Source: Anaerofustis stercorihominis (lineage in GTDB: Bacteria; Bacillota; Clostridia; Eubacteriales; Anaerofustaceae). From it: a stretch of DNA of 60,344 nucleotides. Below are positions 36,199 to 45,438 of this stretch, in pieces. The stretch spans positions 1 through 60,344 of the forward strand of contig SVCP01000006.1 of assembly GCA_015058295.1 (NCBI GenBank), read 5' to 3'. The notes beneath the pieces are model-generated. The model searched no databases. It saw nothing but the letters and a program-made list of their open reading frames with translations, and was not told the origin of the DNA. Made by a program: the position numbers and the translations under genes. The first letter of the stretch is position 1, and each line of letters begins with the position of its first letter.

Positions 36199-36227
36199 AT
36201 TGTATCAAAACGTTACCCAAAACTCAA
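36199..36227 (-). promoter_or_regulatory. Promoter of the cooS operon
   Basis: On the minus strand TTGAGT (36222-36227), a 17-bp spacer and TACAAT (36199-36204) form a good sigma-70-type promoter. The leader to the cooS ATG is about 110 nt and includes a small AAGCG/CGCTT hairpin. Confidence 0.75.
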
Positions 36228-36275
36228 TGCTTTTCTATGTATGAAACGGTTTTCAACCTCAAAGCACCCCATATT

Positions 36276-36291
36276 GGGACAATATAGTCCC
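36276..36291. promoter_or_regulatory. Operator-like palindrome upstream of cooS
   Basis: GGGACAATATAGTCCC has perfect 5-bp arms around an AT-rich centre and lies about 50 bp upstream of the cooS -35. That is a position suited to an activator in the 305-bp gap between tdk and cooS. The regulator is unknown and the gap holds no gene. Confidence 0.5.
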
Positions 36292-36385
36292 TCTTAATGA
36301 TAAGGACTTATTTTAATTCAATAAATATGTGTCTAAATCCACAAAAACAGCACAAATCCGGGTAAAATTTTGTATTTTTTTAATT

Positions 36386-36997
36386 CTACTCTTTTTCAGC
36401 CGCTTCTTTCAATGACGGAAGAGACGGAGAACCGTAACAACGGCGGCACACCGGGATGTAACTGTCATTTCCGCCGATCATTATCTGTTCACCCACATAT
36501 ACCGGCTTTCCGTCCACGACCCTGAGTACCATCGTGGCTTTTTTGTTGCAGAACCAGCATATGGTCTTTATTTCCTCGATCTTATCTGCGTAGATAAGAA
36601 GTGCCTCACTGCCTTCGAAAAGGTTGTTGCTGAAGTCGTTTTTAAGTCCGTATACGATTACGGGTATATCCATATAATCCACGATCTGCGTAAGCTCCTG
36701 AACCTGCTTTCTTGTGAGGAACTGTCCTTCATCAATAAGGATGCAGTATACTTTCGGAAGGTTACCGTCTGTTTCCTGCTGGATGATTTCTATAATGGAT
36801 GTTTCACTGTTGAATGTGTGAGCTTTTCTTTTAAGACCTACACGTGATGCTATGTATCCCTGACCATAGCGGTCGTCAAGACCTGATGTAAAAAGAAGTA
36901 CCCTCTTGCCCTGTTCTTCGTAATTATGAGCAATCTTGATTATTTCGATTGACTTGCCTGCGTTCATGCTGGCGTATCTGTAATAAAGCTGTGCCAT
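36386..36997 (-). CDS. tdk: Thymidine kinase
   Basis: The start is the ATG at 36997, preceded by GGGGGAAAGT; a TTG four codons upstream overlaps this site and is rejected. The 203-residue protein is a type II thymidine kinase that phosphorylates thymidine in the salvage pathway. P-loop context is [17 protein letters not shown], the Walker B/acidic site is [15 protein letters not shown], and the lasso/zinc region shows CWFC and CRRC cysteine pairs with [16 protein letters not shown]. The P-loop lacks the usual 'GPMFSGK' wording but keeps MNAGKS. It looks monocistronic. Confidence 0.93.
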   Translation of the reverse strand: MAQLYYRYASMNAGKSIEIIKIAHNYEEQGKRVLLFTSGLDDRYGQGYIASRVGLKRKAHTFNSETSIIEIIQQETDGNLPKVYCILIDEGQFLTRKQVQELTQIVDYMDIPVIVYGLKNDFSNNLFEGSEALLIYADKIEEIKTICWFCNKKATMVLRVVDGKPVYVGEQIMIGGNDSYIPVCRRCYGSPSLPSLKEAAEKE

Positions 36998-37115
36998 ACT
37001 TTCCCCCAATGTATTACTGATGATATTTTACCACAATAAACTTTAATTTGCTACTTTTCTATAAAAAACTATGAATATCTTCAAAGGTGGTTTATAATAA
37101 AACAAGGTGAAGAAA

Positions 37116-37922
37116 ATGAAAAGAATATTTATACTTATAATGACAATACTTATCATATTCTCTTTCTGTTCCTGCGAAAAAGATCTGATAAACGATGCGG
37201 ACACAGGAGAGATTATCATTTCCGGAAAGAAAAATAATTACACGGACGGAACATACTATTCTTATTTCGATCATTTCGATGCAGACGGCTTCTGCGGCGT
37301 CGTAAGAATGCAGATAAAGGACTCCGTTATAAATAGCGTAAGATTCGACTATTTTAACAAAGAATCCTCCTCCCTTTCCCTCACAGAAGACGAAAAGTAT
37401 GCTGTCCGCTCTGCAGAATTCAGAGCAGCAAGAAAAAATCTGTACACGCAGACACTCTCAGCCCAATCTACAGAGAACATACCCACAAATAATGCAAACA
37501 AATATACCGGGGATTTCCTCAGACTTGCGGATAATATACTATCCGCAGCATATATAGGTGCAGATAAAATAATCATATCCGAAAGTTCCGCAACCTATAC
37601 ACAATCCATGCCTCTTTCGGATACGATCCGGGCGACACTTCAGATATCATATACATCGGACAAAATCACAGATATAAGATTCGATGTGACAGATCAGTAC
37701 TACGCAAGTCTTCTTACAAACGAAGAAATATGTATGAACCTGTTCGGTCTGACAACTGAGCAGATAAAAGATAAACTCCCTGAACTTATGGACAGATCTG
37801 CGGAAAGAAAAGAAAACACCGAAGTCATTTACGAAAAACTCTTCGGTGTATATAATTCTCTTGCGGACAGGATAATGCAGATGCATATTGTCCCACAGTT
37901 CAATGTGGAAGAACTGTTCTAA
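37116..37922 (+). CDS. FMN-binding-domain-like lipoprotein
   Basis: The ATG at 37116 is chosen because AAGGTG lies 6 nt upstream; a GTG at 37107 is part of that RBS. The 268-residue protein has a lipoprotein signal (FILIMTILIIFSFCSCEK) with the lipobox Cys near residue 20. The mature part has two similar halves (about 45-140 and 150-255). DGTYYSYFDHFDADGFCG and RMQIKDSVINSVRFDYF in the first resemble the FMN-binding/Tpp15-like lipoprotein fold. No covalent flavin Thr motif is evident, so FMN binding is uncertain. It converges with the ABC-F gene, overlapping it by 4 bp. Confidence 0.75.
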   Translation: MKRIFILIMTILIIFSFCSCEKDLINDADTGEIIISGKKNNYTDGTYYSYFDHFDADGFCGVVRMQIKDSVINSVRFDYFNKESSSLSLTEDEKYAVRSAEFRAARKNLYTQTLSAQSTENIPTNNANKYTGDFLRLADNILSAAYIGADKIIISESSATYTQSMPLSDTIRATLQISYTSDKITDIRFDVTDQYYASLLTNEEICMNLFGLTTEQIKDKLPELMDRSAERKENTEVIYEKLFGVYNSLADRIMQMHIVPQFNVEELF

Positions 37923-39841
37923 TCTTCCTCTAAAATATAAGACAACTCAAGCCACTCATCTTCAAGTGAGTGGTATTTTTTTCCGAGTTCCTCATAATGT
38001 GCAAGTATCTCATTTGCCCTGAGAGCATCTTTGTAGAAATCTTCCATGTTCATCTGCTGTTCTATAGAACTTCTCTCAGATGATACAGCCTCCATTTCTT
38101 CCTCAAGCTTGCCGAGCCTTATGGTATGACGTCTTCTCATATCTTTGCTGAGAGGCTTTTTCTTTGCGGGCTCATCGGTTTTTACGGATTTTTCAACAGT
38201 TTTTGCCTTTTGTACGGTCTGCTCCGCATCCATGATATCTGCCGCAAACTGCACTGCAGCCTCTTTGTATGGCATATCATACATATACGCTTTCCCGTCA
38301 TTAATAAAAATCATTCTGTTTGCAAGAGCATTCAGAAGATATCTGTCATGGGAAATTACAAGTATGGTTCCTGCGAAATTTCTCATAGCTTCTTCGAATA
38401 CTTCGTTTGAAGCGATGTCAAGATGGTTTGTGGGCTCATCCAGAAGAAGCAGATTACACTTTCCGATCATAAGCTTCGCAATGGCAACCCTGCTCTTTTC
38501 ACCTCCGGAAAGAACACCGATCTTCTTGAACACTTCTTCTTCCGTAAACAAAAGTCCCGCAAGAAGATTTCTTACCTCAAGAACATCCTTTCCGCTGTAA
38601 TTTACAAGTTCATCAACGATGGTATTTTCTGGATTCAGATCTTCGTGTTCCTGTTTGAAATGAGTGATGCTCACACCGCTTCCGAGAATTACTTCTCCGC
38701 TTATAGGTGGAATCTGTCCTGTTATTGTTTTAAGCAAGGTACTCTTTCCCGTAGCATTGTCTGCACATATACCGATGCAGTCCCCTGCCTTTATATCCAT
38801 ATTAAATCCGCTAGCAACGACTTTTGACGGGTATCCGATAGTCAGATCCACTAATTTGAGGATATTCCTGCTGACAAGAGAATCATATTCAAGCTTAATT
38901 CCCGCAACTTTGTTTTCCTTCGGCTTCTGCAGAACTTCCGTCTTGGCAAGGAGTTTTTCCCTGCTTTCCGCACGTTTTATACTCTTTTCTCTGTTAAAAC
39001 TTTTAAGCTTTTCTATTACAGCCCTCTGATGTGCAATATATGCGGCGTTTTTCTTATATGCATTCATTCTTGCGTTGAACCGCTCATCACGCTGTGAAAG
39101 ATATGCGGAATAGTTTCCTTTATAAAACTCAAGGGTACCGTCAACCATTTCCCATATCTGATTGACAGTATTTTCAAGGAAATATCTGTCATGGGATACA
39201 ATAATATATGTATTGGGATAATTCATCAGATATCCTTCGAGCCATGTTATGCTCTTCATATCAAGATAGTTTGTCGGCTCGTCAAGAAGCAACAATTCCG
39301 GCTCTTCCAGAAGAATCTTCGCAAGGGCAACCCTCATCTTCTGTCCTCCGCTGAGCTGATATATTTTCTTCTTCACATCTTCATCGGAAAAACCAAGCCC
39401 CTTGAGAGTGGAAAGTGTAAGGTTTCTGTAATAATACCCCTTACTGTCCTCAAATCTTTCCCTGAGAGAATCATAACTTCTCGTCAGTCTCTCAAGATTT
39501 GCAGGGTCTGTTTCGGATGACAGACTCTCAAGCAGCGACTCAAGTCTTTTTTCCATAGCAATAAGGCCCTCATATGCTTTAAGCGCCTCATCGTATACGG
39601 TTGCATCCATATCCAGGTTAAGATTCTGCGTAAGCGTCCTTATTTCAAGTCCGCTCTTATGAAATACTTCTCCCTCATCAATGTCCGTTTCTTTTGCGAT
39701 TATCTTCAGGAGAGTGGATTTACCGCTGCCGTTGACACCGATAAGTCCGATCCTGTCTTTTTCGTTTATGGTAATGTCGATCCCGTTTATAACATCTTCG
39801 GAACCGAAACTCTTTTTTACCGAGCTTAATGATAAAAGCAT
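37919..39841 (-). CDS. ABC-F family ATPase (YdiF/Uup type)
   Basis: This 640-residue soluble protein has two ABC domains and no transmembrane part. The first domain has GLIGVNGSGKSTLLKII and LSGGQKMRVALAK with LLLLDEPTNYLD. The second has GICADNATGKSTLLKTI, LSGGEKSRVAIAK and LLLLDEPTNHLD. A linker helix of the ribosome-binding type lies between them (about residues 230-310), and a C-terminal coiled coil ends the protein. ABC-F proteins act on ribosomes to relieve stalling or antibiotic blocks. The second Walker A (ADNATGKS) has Ala where the first and fourth Gly usually stand, a mild oddity. It is the last gene of a four-gene operon. Confidence 0.93.
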   Translation of the reverse strand: MLLSLSSVKKSFGSEDVINGIDITINEKDRIGLIGVNGSGKSTLLKIIAKETDIDEGEVFHKSGLEIRTLTQNLNLDMDATVYDEALKAYEGLIAMEKRLESLLESLSSETDPANLERLTRSYDSLRERFEDSKGYYYRNLTLSTLKGLGFSDEDVKKKIYQLSGGQKMRVALAKILLEEPELLLLDEPTNYLDMKSITWLEGYLMNYPNTYIIVSHDRYFLENTVNQIWEMVDGTLEFYKGNYSAYLSQRDERFNARMNAYKKNAAYIAHQRAVIEKLKSFNREKSIKRAESREKLLAKTEVLQKPKENKVAGIKLEYDSLVSRNILKLVDLTIGYPSKVVASGFNMDIKAGDCIGICADNATGKSTLLKTITGQIPPISGEVILGSGVSITHFKQEHEDLNPENTIVDELVNYSGKDVLEVRNLLAGLLFTEEEVFKKIGVLSGGEKSRVAIAKLMIGKCNLLLLDEPTNHLDIASNEVFEEAMRNFAGTILVISHDRYLLNALANRMIFINDGKAYMYDMPYKEAAVQFAADIMDAEQTVQKAKTVEKSVKTDEPAKKKPLSKDMRRRHTIRLGKLEEEMEAVSSERSSIEQQMNMEDFYKDALRANEILAHYEELGKKYHSLEDEWLELSYILEED

Positions 39842-39856
39842 CTTCCGTCTCCGAAA

Positions 39857-40060
39857 TTATTTTTTCTTATTGATTTTTCTTCTGTTGCCGTCTTCATCAA
39901 CAATGACTACACTTTCAACAACATTGATAACATTGCCTCTCCACATCTCTATGTACTCTTTTCTGAGTACTGCCTGCTCTTCGAGCTCTTCGGGAGTAAG
40001 GCCCACTGTTTTTTTCTTCCTCGCAAGTTCGTTTATTCTTTCAATCTTTTCTTTAAGCAC
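39857..40060 (-). CDS. DUF896 (YnzC-like) small protein
   Basis: This 67-residue protein matches the DUF896/YnzC family. It has two helices with [20 protein letters not shown] and [17 protein letters not shown], then a short basic tail. Family members are small helical-hairpin cytoplasmic proteins; in Bacillus some are linked to the SOS response, but the function is poorly known. The gene lies 3 bp after the upstream gene and 15 bp before the ABC-F gene. Confidence 0.9.
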   Translation of the reverse strand: MLKEKIERINELARKKKTVGLTPEELEEQAVLRKEYIEMWRGNVINVVESVVIVDEDGNRRKINKKK

Positions 40061-40063
40061 TTT

Positions 40064-40621
40064 TTATTCCTCTATCAGTCTGTCTTCTATAATATCTTCA
40101 AGATGCTCGATTATAAATCTCTGGGCATTGCTGTCGTAGGTATTTATTGAATACTCCACATCCTGGCGTGTATACACATATGAATTGATGCCTATGGCAT
40201 TTGCCTTCGGTGTCGGCACACGATACGGCTTGCCGTTTATATCTTCATATTTAAGGTAATTGTTTTTATAAAGCCATCCGGTGATCTGCCTTCCCCTGAG
40301 TCTGTTCATACCCGGCTCCCTGGCATTTTCGTTTATAATTTCCGTAAAACGGCTTATACTCAGAGGTTCCTGAGATATGGGGATAAATGATTTCGTCTTT
40401 TCCGTCACGGAAAAATCCACAAGAACTTCCGGAGTATCGTCAAACTGCTTGTTTATTACTTCTTTTACAAACGAAAGACAGTTCACGATCCCTATATTGG
40501 CTTTGTCCTGTGCATCAAAAAGGGAAACTCCGCTGTTGGGGTGTATACCCTGCGAAAGCTTATCCAGATACATCAACGCAACATTAAGTTTTTCATGATA
40601 TGAATTCTTGGAATTTCCCAT
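40064..40621 (-). CDS. Uncharacterised 185-residue protein
   Basis: No family recognised with confidence. The protein is soluble, with an N-terminal helical part. The middle (about residues 90-150) holds RFTEIINENAREPGMNRLRG and RQITGWLYKNNYLKYEDING, followed by PYRVPTPKANAIGI. This resembles a winged-helix or KilA-C-like nucleic-acid-binding region, but the match is weak. The acidic C-terminus (EHLEDIIEDRLIEE) is helical. It is the second gene of the operon, 14 bp after the flavoprotein gene. Confidence 0.85.
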   Translation of the reverse strand: MGNSKNSYHEKLNVALMYLDKLSQGIHPNSGVSLFDAQDKANIGIVNCLSFVKEVINKQFDDTPEVLVDFSVTEKTKSFIPISQEPLSISRFTEIINENAREPGMNRLRGRQITGWLYKNNYLKYEDINGKPYRVPTPKANAIGINSYVYTRQDVEYSINTYDSNAQRFIIEHLEDIIEDRLIEE

Positions 40622-40635
40622 TTCGTTTGTCCTTT

Positions 40636-41859
40636 CTATTCTGTACAGCAGCTTTCCCCTGCAAGATGACCTGTTGAGAATGCAAGCTGAAGGTTGAATC
40701 CACCTGTGAATCCGTGAAGGTTAAGCACCTCTCCTGCCATATAAAGCCCCTTTACAAGTTTGGATTCCATCGTGGAAGGATTCACTTCCTTGAGTTTTAC
40801 TCCGCCTGTAGTAATTATGGCTTCATTGAATCCCGCATCGGATTTTATGTTTATAGGAAGAGCCTTGATAAGATCAACCAATACTTCCCTTTCTTTTGCT
40901 GTTATCTGGTTTACTTTCTTATGGGGATCGATCTTGCTCAGATATACCACTTCCGCGGCGAGGGATTTCGGCATAAGTTTGTCAAGAGAGTTTTTAAACT
41001 CTTTATTCGTATTTTCCGAGAAATCTTTTAATATGCGCTTGTCGAGAACTTCTCTTGTAAGCGCCGGCTTCAGATCAACGGTAACCTTCACATTTTCGTA
41101 CTTTTCAACAAAACAACTCATTGTAAGAACTATCGGTCCGCTTATCCCTTTATGTGTAAACAGCATTTCCCCGAAGCGCTTGTCCTTTAGCTTTCCGTTT
41201 ATCCACAGACTTCCTTCAACATTGACAAGGCTCAGCCCCGCAAGATTTTTTATCCACTTATCATCGCTCACAAACGGTACAAGCGCCGCTCTCGGAGTTT
41301 CTATAGTGTGGCCGAGATCTTTTGCAAGGGCATATCCGTTTCCGTCGGAACCTGTCGTCGGATAGCTTTTTCCGCCTGTACATAATATGACACTGTCACA
41401 TTCCACGGTTCTTTTATCTGTCTTTACGGCCTTAACCTGTCCGTCCTGAGCAATAATCTTTCTGACCTTTTCTCCGAGAGAAACTTCTACACCCGCTTCG
41501 TCCATTAATCTTTTAAGAGCTTTTGTAACATCCGATGCTTTATCGCTTTGCGGAAAAACCCTGTTGCCTCTTTCGATTTTGCTTTTCATACCTGCACTCT
41601 CGAAAAGTTCCATAAGCATAGTGTGATCAAATCCATAGACAGAGCTGTATGCAAATCTTTTGCCTTCAAATACGGAATTGAAAAAATCTTCCGTATCCGT
41701 TGCATTTGTGTAATTACATCTGCCCTTTCCGGTAATATATATCTTCTTTCCAAGCTTTTCGTTGGCCTCTATAAGAAGGACATCCGCTCCGCCTCTTGCG
41801 GCAAAGACCGATGCCATCATTCCTGCGGCCCCACCGCCTATTATAACAACTTTTTTCAT
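40636..41859 (-). CDS. HI0933/BaiN-like FAD-dependent oxidoreductase
   Basis: The ATG at 41859 follows AGGAAAGAA. The 407-residue flavoprotein opens with the dinucleotide-binding motif VVIIGGGAAGMMASVFAARG. It has the family signature ITGKGRCNYTNAT and ends with GGVKLKEVNPSTMESKLVKG and GFNLQLAFSTGHLAGE, a C-terminal FAD-contact motif. The HI0933 family includes BaiN (bile-acid related) and many enzymes of unknown substrate, so a specific reaction cannot be assigned. It heads an operon with the 185-residue protein, DUF896 and ABC-F genes. Confidence 0.92.
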   Translation of the reverse strand: MKKVVIIGGGAAGMMASVFAARGGADVLLIEANEKLGKKIYITGKGRCNYTNATDTEDFFNSVFEGKRFAYSSVYGFDHTMLMELFESAGMKSKIERGNRVFPQSDKASDVTKALKRLMDEAGVEVSLGEKVRKIIAQDGQVKAVKTDKRTVECDSVILCTGGKSYPTTGSDGNGYALAKDLGHTIETPRAALVPFVSDDKWIKNLAGLSLVNVEGSLWINGKLKDKRFGEMLFTHKGISGPIVLTMSCFVEKYENVKVTVDLKPALTREVLDKRILKDFSENTNKEFKNSLDKLMPKSLAAEVVYLSKIDPHKKVNQITAKEREVLVDLIKALPINIKSDAGFNEAIITTGGVKLKEVNPSTMESKLVKGLYMAGEVLNLHGFTGGFNLQLAFSTGHLAGESCCTE

Positions 41860-41891
41860 TTCTTTCCTGCCGTAACTTTGCAATATATAGA

Positions 41892-41920
41892 ATTATATCA
41901 TATTTTGCCGCAAAGTAAAA
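41892..41920 (-). promoter_or_regulatory. Promoter of the flavoprotein-ABC-F operon
   Basis: On the minus strand TTTTAC (41915-41920), a 17-bp spacer and a perfect TATAAT (41892-41897) lie about 33 bp before the ATG. Confidence 0.7.
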
Positions 41921-42032
41921 ACAAATAAGAACCTCATAACCAAATAAAATATTCCTTATATATTATATTTGCAAAAAATGTCGTAAATCCTTCTTTTAAA
42001 AGTAAAAAAAGCAAAAAATTCTCATGTCATGT

Positions 42033-42060
42033 AAAAATGGCAGTGCATATACACTGCCAT
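42033..42060 (-). terminator. Terminator of the first GPH transporter gene
   Basis: A 9-bp stem (ATGGCAGTG / CACTGCCAT) is followed in the minus direction by TTTTTAC. Confidence 0.88.
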
Positions 42061-42088
42061 TTAAAATTTACAGAAATTCGTTATTGAA

Positions 42089-43501
42089 TTATGCTTCGAT
42101 CTGAGCGTCCTTTTCAGCGTTTGCCTTAGCATATGCTGCAGCTTCTTCGTCTGTGAGCTTGTAGAAGAACTGTGTAAGAACTGCTGATGCGATACCAACG
42201 ATTGCCGGGATAAGACCGATAACCATCATGTAACGGTTCATGTGTTCGAAGTAACCTACTGTTGCGCCTTCCGGTACAATATAACCTGACCATGCAACGA
42301 GGTAACCTACTGCTGTACCGCCGATAGCCATACCGATCTTTGTGGGGATGTTCATAACAGCCGCTGCGAAACCACGTCTGTCTTTGCCTGTTGTGTAGTA
42401 GCCGTATTCAGCACAGTCGAGCCAGTAGTTTACGCCGAACGGTGTGTATGTGTACATTGCAACACGGCTGAGGCACAGACCGATTGTCATCATAACAAGG
42501 TTAGCGCTTCCGTCTTTTTTCAGAGCGAATACATAGATGAACAGTAAGCTTGCTGCCCACATGTAACGACCGATAACGAGTGATGTTTTCTTGCCGAGTT
42601 TTTTACCGATAGGCGGTACAACTACAGATGCACCGAATGCGACGAGAGATCTGATAGTCTGTACAAGCGCATACTGTCCGAATGTTCCTGTTACACGGAA
42701 GAAGTATGCAGTAACACCTGCGTTGATCTGTGAACCGATGTTGAACAGTGTGTATGTAATAACAAGGATAAGCATCTGTTTGTTTGTGAAGATTGATTCA
42801 AACAAATCTTTTACTGATGCAGTCTTGCCTGCTTTGTTTACTGCCTGAGGCGGATCGAACGGAGCCGCAAGTTTAATGAAGATGATGTTGCAGATAAGGA
42901 AGCTTGTTGAGAATACAGCCGCAACAATGAAGTAACCGAGTGTCGGTGAACCTGTCAGTTTTTCAACGAGTGAAATTGACGGGAGTGTGATTGCTGAAGA
43001 AATAATTGATACAGCAGCACTTACCTGAGACTGTCTTGTTGTAAGCTTTCTTCTGTCTTCCATGTTTGCGCCGGCAAGTTTTCTTACGAGTGAACCACGA
43101 ACTGTTGCACTGAAGTTCTTTGAACCGTGGTACATCATATAACCGCAGCAAACGATGAAGAGCTTGATTGTCGGATTTGTGATGAAACCTGATGTATCGA
43201 ACAACTGAATAAGGTTCCCGAAGAAGAGTGTGCATGTAAGAATTCTCAGCCATGAGATATACTTACCGTGTTTGCCGTTTGATTTTTCGATGATGGGACC
43301 AGCAAAGATACAGATGAAGAAGTCGAATGTCTTCGCAATACCCATTGCAGAGCCGTAAGCGATCGGGCTGATTCCGAGGAAGTCAGTACAGAACATCATA
43401 AGATACTGTGTAGGGATCTGACCTGCCATCATATCAAGCCCCTGTGAAAGTGCATATGTGTTGATATGCAGGGACGTTAATTTAGGTCTGTTGTTGTCCA
43501 T
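42089..43501 (-). CDS. GPH-type (MelB-like) cation symporter, paralogue 1
   Basis: This 470-residue integral membrane protein has about 12 hydrophobic segments. It has the GPH/MelB family hallmark near the N-terminus: GIAKTFDFFICIFAGPIIE, then KHGKYISWLRI between TM2 and TM3. A second motif NYWLDCAEYGYYTTGKD in the later half matches the family loop that often reads 'DxxEYxxxKTG'. ATG at 43501 follows AAGGAGAATTCAT. GPH transporters import glycosides, pentosides or hexuronides with Na+ or H+. The substrate is unknown, and no catabolic enzyme is next door. It is about 80% alike to its two neighbours by eye. Confidence 0.9.
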   Translation of the reverse strand: MDNNRPKLTSLHINTYALSQGLDMMAGQIPTQYLMMFCTDFLGISPIAYGSAMGIAKTFDFFICIFAGPIIEKSNGKHGKYISWLRILTCTLFFGNLIQLFDTSGFITNPTIKLFIVCCGYMMYHGSKNFSATVRGSLVRKLAGANMEDRRKLTTRQSQVSAAVSIISSAITLPSISLVEKLTGSPTLGYFIVAAVFSTSFLICNIIFIKLAAPFDPPQAVNKAGKTASVKDLFESIFTNKQMLILVITYTLFNIGSQINAGVTAYFFRVTGTFGQYALVQTIRSLVAFGASVVVPPIGKKLGKKTSLVIGRYMWAASLLFIYVFALKKDGSANLVMMTIGLCLSRVAMYTYTPFGVNYWLDCAEYGYYTTGKDRRGFAAAVMNIPTKIGMAIGGTAVGYLVAWSGYIVPEGATVGYFEHMNRYMMVIGLIPAIVGIASAVLTQFFYKLTDEEAAAYAKANAEKDAQIEA

Positions 43502-43526
43502 ATGAATTCTCCTTTATTTTAATGAT

Positions 43527-43623
43527 TATATATTACAACAAATGATTGCATTCAACAACCCGCAGTTTGCACCATGATTGATTATGCATCTCAACTTTAT
43601 GTTGTGGCAATGGTTGCATTCAA
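43527..43623 (-). promoter_or_regulatory. Promoter and repeated operator-like motif of GPH paralogue 1
   Basis: TTGAAT (43550-43555), a 17-bp spacer and TATATA (43527-43532) form a minus-strand promoter. The sequence AATGATTGCATTCAA overlapping the -35 (43541-43555) is repeated as AATGGTTGCATTCAA at 43609-43623. This is a pattern expected for a repressor or activator site. Confidence 0.6.
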
Positions 43624-43656
43624 TTTTAGAATAACACAATATTTTGCGACAATAAA

Positions 43657-43686
43657 ATAATAAAGACAGCGAATATCGCTGTCTTT
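43657..43686 (-). terminator. Terminator of the second GPH transporter gene
   Basis: A perfect 10-bp stem (AAAGACAGCG / CGCTGTCTTT) is followed in the minus direction by ATTATTTTATTG. Confidence 0.88.
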
Positions 43687-43721
43687 ATCAATTATCATTA
43701 ATTTAAATCAGGATTGAGCAA

Positions 43722-45134
43722 TTATGCTTCGATCTGAGCGTCTCTTTCTGCGTTTGCCTTAGCATACATAGCAGCTTCTTCGTCTGTGAGTTTGTAGAAG
43801 AGCTGTGTGAGTACACCTGAGAATATGCAGATAACTGCCGGGATGAGACCAAGTACCATCATGTAACGGTTCATGTATGTGAACTGACCTACTGTTGCGC
43901 CTGCCGGTACATTGTATCCTGCCCATGCAACGAGGTAACCAACTGCTGAACCACCGATTGCGAAACCGATCTTTGTCGGGATATTCATGATAGCTGCTGC
44001 GAAACCACGCATATCTTTTCCTGTTGTGTAGTATCCGTATTCTGCACAGTCGAGCCAGTAGTTTACGCCGAACGGCATGTATGTGTATGTAGCAACACGA
44101 AGCAGACACATACCGATTGTCATAAGAACAAGGTTTGCAGATCCGTCTGATTTGAGACCGAATACGTAGATGAAGATTGCACCGGCGCTGTAGAGGTAAC
44201 GACCGATAACGAGTGATGTTTTCTTACCGAGTTTCTTACCGATAGGCGGTACCACGATAGAAGCACCGAACGCTACGAATGCTCTGATTGTCTGTACGAG
44301 TGCATACTGTCCGAATGTTCCCGTTACACGGAAGAAGTATGTTGTTACACCTGCGTTGATCTGTGAACCGATAGAGAACAGTGTGTATGTAATAACGAGG
44401 ATGAGCATCTGTTTGTTTGTAAAGATAACTTCGATCATATCTTTGAGAGATGCTGATTTCGCACCTGTTGACGCTGCCGGTGCCGGCGGGTCAAACGGAG
44501 CCGCGAGTTTGATGAAGATTGTGTTACAGATTACGAAACCTGAAGAGAACGCAAGAGCTACAAGGAAGTAACCGAGTGTCGGAGAACCTGTGAGCTTTTC
44601 AACAAATGTGATACACGGAAGTGTGATTGCTGAAGAAATGATTGATACAGCAGCACCTACCTGAGACTGTCTTGTTGTGAGTTTTCTTCTGTCTTCCATG
44701 TTTGCGCCGGCGAGCTTTCTTACGAGAGAGCCACGTACAGTTGCGTTGAAGTTCATGGAACCGTGGAACATACAATAACCGAAGCATACGAAGAGGAGCT
44801 TGATTGTCGGGTTTGTGATGAATGCAGATGTATCGAACACCTGGATGATGTTACCGAAGAAGAGTGTAGCTGTAAGTATTCTCATCCATGAAATATACTT
44901 ACCGTGTTTGCCGTTTGATTTTTCGATGATCGGGCCTGCAAAGATACATACGAAGAAGTCGAATGTCTTCGCAATACCCATAGCTGTACCGTAAGCTACA
45001 GGGCTGATTCCGAGGAAGTCAGTACAGAACATCATAATGTACTGCGTAGGGATCTGTGATGCCATGGTGTTCATACCGTTGGCCAGGGCATACATGTTAA
45101 CGTGCATCGACGTTAATTTTGGTTTGTTGTCCAT
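43722..45134 (-). CDS. GPH-type cation symporter, paralogue 2
   Basis: This 470-residue paralogue has the same motifs as its neighbours: GIAKTFDFFVCIFAGPIIE, KHGKYISWMRI and NYWLDCAEYGYYTTGKD. ATG at 45134 follows AAGGAGAAACAA. Its end is almost identical to the others (KLTDEEAAMYAKANAERDAQ). Differences cluster in the central cytoplasmic loop (around residues 215-235, PAPAASTGAKSASLK), the least constrained region of these carriers. It has its own promoter and terminator, so it can be controlled apart from the others. Confidence 0.9.
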   Translation of the reverse strand: MDNKPKLTSMHVNMYALANGMNTMASQIPTQYIMMFCTDFLGISPVAYGTAMGIAKTFDFFVCIFAGPIIEKSNGKHGKYISWMRILTATLFFGNIIQVFDTSAFITNPTIKLLFVCFGYCMFHGSMNFNATVRGSLVRKLAGANMEDRRKLTTRQSQVGAAVSIISSAITLPCITFVEKLTGSPTLGYFLVALAFSSGFVICNTIFIKLAAPFDPPAPAASTGAKSASLKDMIEVIFTNKQMLILVITYTLFSIGSQINAGVTTYFFRVTGTFGQYALVQTIRAFVAFGASIVVPPIGKKLGKKTSLVIGRYLYSAGAIFIYVFGLKSDGSANLVLMTIGMCLLRVATYTYMPFGVNYWLDCAEYGYYTTGKDMRGFAAAIMNIPTKIGFAIGGSAVGYLVAWAGYNVPAGATVGQFTYMNRYMMVLGLIPAVICIFSGVLTQLFYKLTDEEAAMYAKANAERDAQIEA

Positions 45135-45152
45135 TTGTTTCTCCTTTTGTTT

Positions 45153-45181
45153 TTATAATCAACGCAATGATTGCGATGAAA
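45153..45181 (-). promoter_or_regulatory. Promoter of GPH paralogue 2 with palindromic operator in the spacer
   Basis: TTTCAT (45176-45181), a 17-bp spacer and TTATAA (45153-45158) lie upstream of the gene. The spacer contains the perfect palindrome CGCAATGATTGCG (45163-45175), which shares AATGATTGC with the repeats before paralogue 1. The rest of the 304-bp gap to 45438 is AT-rich and holds only the next terminator. Confidence 0.6.
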
Positions 45182-45368
45182 CCATACTCTGCAAATTCTG
45201 CATTTTCATTAATGTATCAAGTCGTTTTCCGATAAATATATTTATTAATTATTTTGTTAATTCATTTTACTTTTTTTTACATATATTCACAATCCTCTTT
45301 TTGTACTGAGAAAATCAATTTCACACACCTATGTTATGTAGCATAAGCTTCGTTCAAATTCTAAGTTA

Positions 45369-45398
45369 AAAAAAATAAAAGGTAGCAAGCTACCTTTT
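45369..45398 (-). terminator. Terminator of the third GPH transporter gene
   Basis: A perfect stem (AAAAGGTAGC / GCTACCTTTT) is followed in the minus direction by ATTTTTTT. Confidence 0.9.
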
Positions 45399-45438
45399 AT
45401 TACAATTTATTATTATTGACTCAAAACGTTGTGTCTGT

